This document shows, piece after piece, positions 42,724 through 46,993 of a stretch of DNA of 46,993 bases; the stretch's first letter is position 1; every line of letters begins with the position of its first letter. The notes beneath the pieces are model-generated. The model saw nothing but the letters and a program-made list of their open reading frames with translations. It was not told where the DNA came from and made no database searches. This DNA comes from Methylocystaceae bacterium. GTDB taxonomy: Bacteria; Pseudomonadota; Alphaproteobacteria; Rhodospirillales; Terasakiellaceae. The translations under genes were made by a program, and so were the position numbers. The stretch is from contig JABXIC010000002.1 of NCBI GenBank assembly GCA_013373265.1, positions 1 through 46,993 on the forward strand. Reading direction: 5' to 3'.

Positions 42724-43889
42724 TACATCACCTCAATTTGGGCTTGTAGGGCACCAGCAGATTTGATGGCTTGTAAAATGGTAATCAAGTCACGCGGGCC
42801 AATACCCAGTGAGTTTAAGCCATTCACGAGTTCTTGCAAGGAAACGCCATCGTCAAGGACAGACATTTTTTTATCGGCACCTTCATCGATTTGTGTGTTG
42901 GTGCGATCAACCGTGGTGGTTGTGCCGACTTCTGCAAAGGGGCCGGGTTGTGAAACCTGTTGGGCTTCTGTAATGCGGATTGTCAGATTACCTTGTGCAA
43001 TTGCAACGGTCGAGATACGGACATTTTCACCCATGACAATGGTGCCCGTTGTTTCGTCAATAACGACACGGGCCATTTGATCTGGCTCAACACGCAATTG
43101 TTCAATATCTGTTAGAAGATTGACCACGTTCCCATTGTAGCTATTGGGAATATCCATATGCACGGTGCCGGGATCTGTCGGGCGTGAGGTGTCGGAGCCC
43201 AAAAAGGCATTGATGGCTTGCGAAATTCGACGGGCTGTTGTGAAATCAGGGTTGCGCAAAGAGATTTTGACGCTGCCCATTTCAGCCATTTCGAAATTCA
43301 ATTCACGTTCAATAATAGCGCCATTGGCGATGCGGCCTGAAGTTGGCACACCTTTGGTCACTGTTTCTGCGGCGCCACCGGCTGAAAAACCGCCTACGGC
43401 CAATTGGCCTTGCGCAACGGCATAAACTTCACCATCGGCACCGATGAGAGGGGTTACCAATAAGGTGCCGCCTAACAGGCTATCTGAATCACCCAGCGCA
43501 CTGACGGTTACATCAACACGTGACCCCTGGCGAGCAAAAGGTTTTAACGAAGCTGTGACCATCACTGCAGCGGTGTTTTTACTATCAAGGCCGGCTTCGG
43601 TTGATTTTACACCAAGGCGTTCCAGCATAGACATTAAGCTTTGTTTGGTGAAATGCCCATCTTCAAGATTATCGCCCGTGCCGTTGAGGCCGACGACCAG
43701 TCCGTATCCGACAAGCATGTTTTCGCGCACACCTTCAAAGGTGACGATATCTTTAATTCGGGATGAAGCATTTGCTTCAGAAGCACTTAACAAAAGACTG
43801 AACGCCACCAACAGGGCAAAACCGAGCTTGATGGTTGTGTCTTTTGCGCTCTTAAGCGCTTGGTTGGTTCTCTTTGTGACGGCAGTCAT
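42723..43889 (-). CDS. flgI: Flagellar P-ring protein FlgI
   Basis: Builds the periplasmic P-ring around the rod. It has a Sec signal (basic MTAVTKRTNQALKSAKDTT, hydrophobic LGFALLVAFSLLLSA, cleavage near ANA-SS). The mature start SRIKDIVTFEGVRENMLVGY is followed by GLVVGLNGTGDN, GSRVDVTVSALGDSDSL and the ending NGLNSLGIGPRDLITILQAI, with GALQAQIEV at the C-terminus, all typical. 388 residues, normal. A sigma-54 promoter lies 74-89 bases upstream. flgH, usually near, is not in this window. The operon likely continues through flgJ, the flgN-like gene, flgK and flgL. Confidence 0.96.
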   Translation of the reverse strand: MTAVTKRTNQALKSAKDTTIKLGFALLVAFSLLLSASEANASSRIKDIVTFEGVRENMLVGYGLVVGLNGTGDNLEDGHFTKQSLMSMLERLGVKSTEAGLDSKNTAAVMVTASLKPFARQGSRVDVTVSALGDSDSLLGGTLLVTPLIGADGEVYAVAQGQLAVGGFSAGGAAETVTKGVPTSGRIANGAIIERELNFEMAEMGSVKISLRNPDFTTARRISQAINAFLGSDTSRPTDPGTVHMDIPNSYNGNVVNLLTDIEQLRVEPDQMARVVIDETTGTIVMGENVRISTVAIAQGNLTIRITEAQQVSQPGPFAEVGTTTTVDRTNTQIDEGADKKMSVLDDGVSLQELVNGLNSLGIGPRDLITILQAIKSAGALQAQIEVM

Positions 43890-43962
43890 GGTCTTCTCTT
43901 CCTAAAAGCCGTTTCATACTTAGATTTTAATATATAAGTTATTTTTACTTATTAATTAGTAA

Positions 43963-43978
43963 AGCAAAGATGATGCCA
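43963..43978 (-). promoter_or_regulatory. Sigma-54 -24/-12 promoter before flgI
   Basis: Minus strand reads TGGCAT-CATCT-TTGCT, one mismatch from the TGGCAC-N5-TTGCW consensus. GG and GC have correct spacing. It ends 74 bases upstream of the flgI start. Likely drives flgI-flgJ-flgN-like-flgK-flgL. Confidence 0.8.
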
Positions 43979-44110
43979 GTGTTTCCTCAATATATAAAAC
44001 CATAAAAAACAATGTGTTATGTGGAATTACTCTTTACGCAATCAGCTGTTTAAGCTGCAAGATAAGCCGTGTAGGGAAAAAAATGCCGGGTGTTGCGTGT
44101 ATAAAAGTTA

Positions 44111-44141
44111 AACGGCCGATCTTGTATAAGGATCGGCCGTT
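44111..44141 (-). terminator. Hairpin terminator after the second hook-type gene
   Basis: A perfect 11-base inverted repeat, AACGGCCGATC and GATCGGCCGTT, with a 9-base loop. On the minus strand it is followed by TAACTTTTAT. It starts 28 bases beyond the stop of the 44170-45915 gene and separates it from the flgI promoter. The T tract is interrupted, so termination may be partial. Confidence 0.75.
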
Positions 44142-44169
44142 CACTGAGATTAAGAAAAGAGGTTTAAAG

Positions 44170-45915
44170 CTAACGTTTAAGATCACGTGCAACCTGACTC
44201 ATTTCGTCGATGCTCTGAAACACGGTGGACCCCATATTGTAGGCTTTTTGTGTTAAAATCATCGAGGTGAATTCGTCCGCGATATCCACATTTGAGATTT
44301 CACGCGCATTGGGGGAGAATTGTCCCGCCCCTTGGCCGCCCGCAACTCGAATAACGGGGGGACCCGAGGTCCCGGATATTTTGTAGACATTACCATTGAC
44401 AGGATCTAGCGAGTTGGGGTTTGTGAATGTTGCAAGTGGTAATTTGTAAATTGGACGTGTGGTCGCATCTGAAAAATGACCGATCATTTCACCGCTGGCG
44501 TTGAAGCTGACATGATCAAGCCGGGCGTTTGATCGCCCATTGAAATCATAACTACCTTCAATCAAGGTGCCGGATGCATAATTGGTGACCTTTTGCATGT
44601 CCAAGGTGAATGTCGGGGCATTTGTGGCGATCCCGGCGATGGTCAGATTGAGGGGGGATTGCAATTTCCCGCTTCCATCAAAAGTGACAGTCATGATTTT
44701 TGGTGTGCTATCGCCGGATGCGCTATCAATATCTAACGCGACACCATCTTCCAGGACTTCGAGTGAATATTTATTTTTTTGGGCCGACGCGACAGTTCCG
44801 TCATTGGCGAGGCTGACTTGGTTGATTGCTCCGACGATGCCAGCTCCGGTTGGTTGCGTCATACTGGATAAATCAAAAGTAAAAGCTTCATCAAAATCCG
44901 CTGTGCCTTGCAGCGAAAAAGATGTTGGAGTGCTCGTTATGGCACCAGTGGTGGGGTCAAAAGTAACGGTTAATGAATCAGTGCTTCCATTACCTGAAGT
45001 ATTTATGTCCAGGGCCGTAGTCCCTTCCATAACTTGTAGTTTCCATTCATCGGCTGTTGTAGTCGACCTTGTCCAGACAACATTAAAATCCTTTTCATAG
45101 CCACGATTGTTATAGGCTGTGACCGTATTTGTCGCTGTAAAAGCAGAATATGGATCAGATGGAGGGAGGGCGGGAGTAGTGCGTTCCCCGTCAGTAATGG
45201 ATGGAAGTTCCCATGCGGGTGTCATGGTTTGGGTATGGCTACCCAACACAATATTTGTCCAGCGCAATTGGTATGATTTGGAAGCACCTTCTGCGTCAAA
45301 GGTCTTGATAAAGGTCGATTCTTGATAACCGACAGCAGCATTGGAAGGGACGTTTAATCCAATTTCAGCTGTTGTGGTTGCTTCCCCATTCGAGGTGAAG
45401 GTTTCAGGGTCAATCCGCATAGGACCGAGGGAGGCTTCATCTGTTGGGAATGTTTTTTGGTCTGCGTTTACAGGCCAGCCTTGTACGTAATATCCATTTT
45501 TATCAACGACATAACCTTCGCGTGTTGTAATGGTGTTCCCGTTAATGGTTGTTGTTGATACGACATCCCCTAAAGCCATGCCAAGCATACCGTCACGCCC
45601 ATAGTAGGTGGAGCCGGAACCGTCCAGTTCAGAATTTAAAACAAAGAAACCATTACCATTGATCGCAACATCAAGGTTGCTGTCGCTGCCAAGAATTTGT
45701 CCTTGTTGATCAATATGGCTTCTGGTTATGCCTCTGACGCCACCGATATCATGGTTGTTACCATATGTTTGTGCTAACAACGTATAGAAGTTTGTTTCAC
45801 TTCTTTTATAGCCGCCAGTGTTTACGTTGGCGACATTCATACCGATGACTTCCATGGCCTTGCTTTGGGCCATCATCGCAGCGACGGGGGCTGCGAACTG
45901 TCCAAGCAAACTCAT
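44170..45915 (-). CDS. Second FlgE-type hook/hook-basal-body protein
   Basis: A 581-residue protein of the FlgE/FlgF/FlgG family distinct from FlgE at 1-2115. N-terminus MSLLGQFAAPVAAMMAQSKA and VIGMNVANVNTGGYKRSETN; DVAINGNGFFVLNSEL; C-terminus EFTSMILTQKAYNMGSTVFQ and IDEMSQVARDLKR. The DGREGYVVD/GYYVQGWPVNADQ-like region matches hook proteins. Two similar modules (about residues 288-360 and 380-447) follow each other: each has a short LxVxE..xALDI start, a VTFD strand and a FTxDL/FTLDM end, suggesting internal duplication. It has a separate sigma-54 promoter and terminator, so is a single-gene unit between fliX and flgI. May serve as an alternative hook, or another rod/hook-junction component. 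Confidence 0.85.
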   Translation of the reverse strand: MSLLGQFAAPVAAMMAQSKAMEVIGMNVANVNTGGYKRSETNFYTLLAQTYGNNHDIGGVRGITRSHIDQQGQILGSDSNLDVAINGNGFFVLNSELDGSGSTYYGRDGMLGMALGDVVSTTTINGNTITTREGYVVDKNGYYVQGWPVNADQKTFPTDEASLGPMRIDPETFTSNGEATTTAEIGLNVPSNAAVGYQESTFIKTFDAEGASKSYQLRWTNIVLGSHTQTMTPAWELPSITDGERTTPALPPSDPYSAFTATNTVTAYNNRGYEKDFNVVWTRSTTTADEWKLQVMEGTTALDINTSGNGSTDSLTVTFDPTTGAITSTPTSFSLQGTADFDEAFTFDLSSMTQPTGAGIVGAINQVSLANDGTVASAQKNKYSLEVLEDGVALDIDSASGDSTPKIMTVTFDGSGKLQSPLNLTIAGIATNAPTFTLDMQKVTNYASGTLIEGSYDFNGRSNARLDHVSFNASGEMIGHFSDATTRPIYKLPLATFTNPNSLDPVNGNVYKISGTSGPPVIRVAGGQGAGQFSPNAREISNVDIADEFTSMILTQKAYNMGSTVFQSIDEMSQVARDLKR

Positions 45916-45972
45916 TTCGGGCCTCTTTTCATTTCTGTTTTCACATTGGGTGCAATGACCCGATAAGTAAAA

Positions 45973-45988
45973 AGCAAGAGCCGTGCCA
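45973..45988 (-). promoter_or_regulatory. Sigma-54 -24/-12 promoter before the second hook-type gene
   Basis: Minus strand reads TGGCAC-GGCTC-TTGCT, an exact consensus match. Start of transcription would fall near 45962, about 45 bases before the ATG at 45915. The divergent fliX gene lies on the other side of the same 256-base intergenic region. Confidence 0.88.
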
Positions 45989-46120
45989 TATGGAAAGTTA
46001 GGAAAAACAAGGTATTAACTAATTGATAGAAGTTCCATCGCAATGAATATTGTGCCTAGGGGGCAATTTCTTCCTAGTCATTAAGACCTAGACCGGATTC
46101 ACTATCATTTTGATGGTTTT

Positions 46121-46134
46121 CCAGTATATACTGG
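46121..46134. promoter_or_regulatory. Perfect 14-base palindrome upstream of fliX
   Basis: CCAGTATATACTGG is its own reverse complement and lies 38 bases before the fliX start, in the intergenic region shared with the divergent hook-type gene. A dimeric regulator could bind here. It partly resembles LexA boxes of other groups (CTGT...ACAG), but the flanks do not match and the alphaproteobacterial LexA site is different. Confidence 0.4.
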
Positions 46135-46171
46135 TGTTGCTTAACTCTAACTTTTAAGTATGGATGAAATT

Positions 46172-46612
46172 ATGAAAATCTCCAATAGCGGCCCAGCCAA
46201 AGGGGTGTCAAAATCCTCGAAGAAGACGAAAACATCGAAGTCTGGCGGGAGTGATTTTGCGTCACATCTCGGTAAAACTCATGGGAATGACGGACATTCT
46301 GAGGTTATGGAGACAATGTCGGTTGCTTCGATGGATTCTATCCTTTCTCTGCAAGAGGTGGGAAGTTCCACTGATGAAGAAAATCGCAGAGCTTTATACC
46401 AACGTGGCGAAGATATATTGGACCGCCTTGGTGAAATTCAGCGTGAAATTTTAAGTGGGGGTATTTCGGTGGAACGCTTACAGAATCTAGCGAAATTACT
46501 TAGGGCGCGACGTCAAACAGTGGATGATCCGCAACTCCAAGGTATTATGGATGAAATAGAACTGCGTGCAGAAGTTGAAATTGCCAAATGGGGCCGTTCT
46601 CGCTCATCTTAA
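46172..46612 (+). CDS. fliX: Flagellar assembly regulator FliX
   Basis: FliX in Caulobacter couples completion of the early basal body to activation of the sigma-54 activator FlbD. The start MKISNSGPAKG and the C-terminal helical block (ALYQRGEDILDRLGEIQREI, then LQNLAKLLRARRQTVDDPQ and IELRAEVEIAK) match the family. The Lys/Ser-rich region after the first 10 residues is variable. I choose ATG 46172, four codons inside a longer frame starting at 46160, because FliX proteins start MKI. Divergent from a sigma-54 controlled hook gene, upstream of dksA. About 146 residues, normal. Confidence 0.9.
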   Translation: MKISNSGPAKGVSKSSKKTKTSKSGGSDFASHLGKTHGNDGHSEVMETMSVASMDSILSLQEVGSSTDEENRRALYQRGEDILDRLGEIQREILSGGISVERLQNLAKLLRARRQTVDDPQLQGIMDEIELRAEVEIAKWGRSRSS

Positions 46613-46690
46613 TTTAGGTTTTATACTCTTTATTTAAGCTGTTGATATTCCATTGAAAAAATAAACTTGGCCCTTTTGAACGAAAAAATC

Positions 46691-46719
46691 TTGCGATACG
46701 GGACGACACTCCTTATATT
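46691..46719 (+). promoter_or_regulatory. Sigma-70 type promoter for dksA
   Basis: TTGCGA (46691-46696), 17 bases, then TATATT (46714-46719). It lies about 48 bases before the dksA ATG; a small inverted repeat ATTGC-TCAT-GCAAT (46738-46751) follows in the leader. Confidence 0.5.
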
Positions 46720-46766
46720 GCGGCGCAAATTAAGCGTATTGCTCATGCAATAAGGGAAAATGGGGA

Positions 46767-46993
46767 ATGACCGTCATACTGGCTCATGACTATAAACCTT
46801 CTGAAGATGAAGAGTTTATGAATAAAGACATGCAAGAGTACTTTCGTCAAAAGCTCTTGGCATGGAAAGAAGAATTAATCCGTGAATCAAATGAGACGCT
46901 AGAGCATCTCCAACACGAAAATAACCAAGCACCAGATTTGGCGGATCGTGCCTCTATGGAAACGGATCGTGCCTTGGAATTGCGCACCCGTGA
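46767..46993 (+). CDS. dksA: RNA polymerase-binding regulator DksA (3' end beyond window)
   Basis: DksA binds the secondary channel of RNA polymerase and mediates the ppGpp response. The visible 75 codons encode the N-terminal region and first coiled-coil helix: HDYKPSEDEEFMNKDMQEYF, then RQKLLAWKEELIRESNETLE and PDLADRASMETDRALELRTR, which match alphaproteobacterial DksA well. The coiled-coil tip Asp region (DLADRAS) is present; the zinc finger should follow beyond the window. The ATG at 46767 is preceded by GGGGA. fliX-dksA neighbourhood is common in alphaproteobacteria. Confidence 0.95.
   Translation, partial: MTVILAHDYKPSEDEEFMNKDMQEYFRQKLLAWKEELIRESNETLEHLQHENNQAPDLADRASMETDRALELRTR

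Noticed and set aside
46121-46134. LexA box
   Set aside because: The palindrome lacks the CTGT/ACAG ends and does not match the alphaproteobacterial GTTC-type site.
1-46993. CRISPR arrays, tRNA/rRNA genes, transposases, integrases
   Set aside because: No regularly spaced repeats, no RNA-gene signatures and no mobile-element proteins were recognised on either strand.

Overview
The window looks like chromosomal DNA of a motile alphaproteobacterium, probably related to the Rhodospirillales. The grounds are the FlbT/FlaF pair next to a short flagellin, FliX beside DksA, FlgJ without a muramidase domain, and sigma-54 type promoters in front of flagellar operons. Species cannot be named from sequence alone. 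Base composition falls visibly in the middle third (about 14.2-28.5 kb), which is AT-rich compared with the flagellar genes on both sides.

Layout. Bases 1-6.4 kb (minus strand) hold a hook operon fliK-flgD-flgE, led by a sigma-54 promoter, and an unrecognised 373-residue gene with its own promoter and terminator. From 6.5 to 15.3 kb there is a hexapeptide acetyltransferase (minus), then on the plus strand flagellin, flbT, flaF, a TPR/OGT-like glycosyltransferase, a Maf-type flagellin glycosyltransferase, pseB and a family 2 glycosyltransferase. From 15.3 to 38.0 kb a long, tightly packed minus-strand array of about 21 genes runs from pseF to a Nudix hydrolase. It combines pseudaminic-acid genes (pseF, a pseG-acetyltransferase fusion, pseI) with an oxidoreductase, an acyl carrier protein and acyl-activating ligase, CDP-dideoxyhexose genes (rfbF, rfbG, rfbH), an aldolase-like protein, a HAD phosphatase, three radical SAM proteins, four SDR epimerase/reductases (rfbG included), a sugar C-methyltransferase, a TPP enzyme and an FkbM methyltransferase. 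From 38.2 to 47 kb the flagellar theme returns: flgL, flgK, a FlgN-like gene, flgJ, flgI, a second hook-type protein, and divergently fliX and the start of dksA.

Reading: this is a flagellin-glycosylation island lying between filament genes (flagellin, flbT, flaF) and hook-filament junction genes (flgL, flgK). The nonulosonic acid made by the Pse enzymes would be transferred to flagellin by Maf. The other genes suggest a more elaborate glycan: a CDP-linked 3,6-dideoxyhexose, probably carbon-branched by the TPP enzyme and C-methyltransferase, and an unusual acyl group delivered by the ACP/ligase pair.

The most surprising details are at gene starts and active sites. pseF has no ATG/GTG/TTG at its N-terminus and an ATA exactly where the start should be. 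pseB also has no usable in-frame start, and its well-placed ATG is one base out of frame. One SDR has His where the catalytic Tyr should be. No PseC aminotransferase is present. No stretch longer than about 300 bases is without a gene; the gaps hold promoters, terminators or nothing recognisable. No tRNA, rRNA, CRISPR array or insertion sequence was seen.
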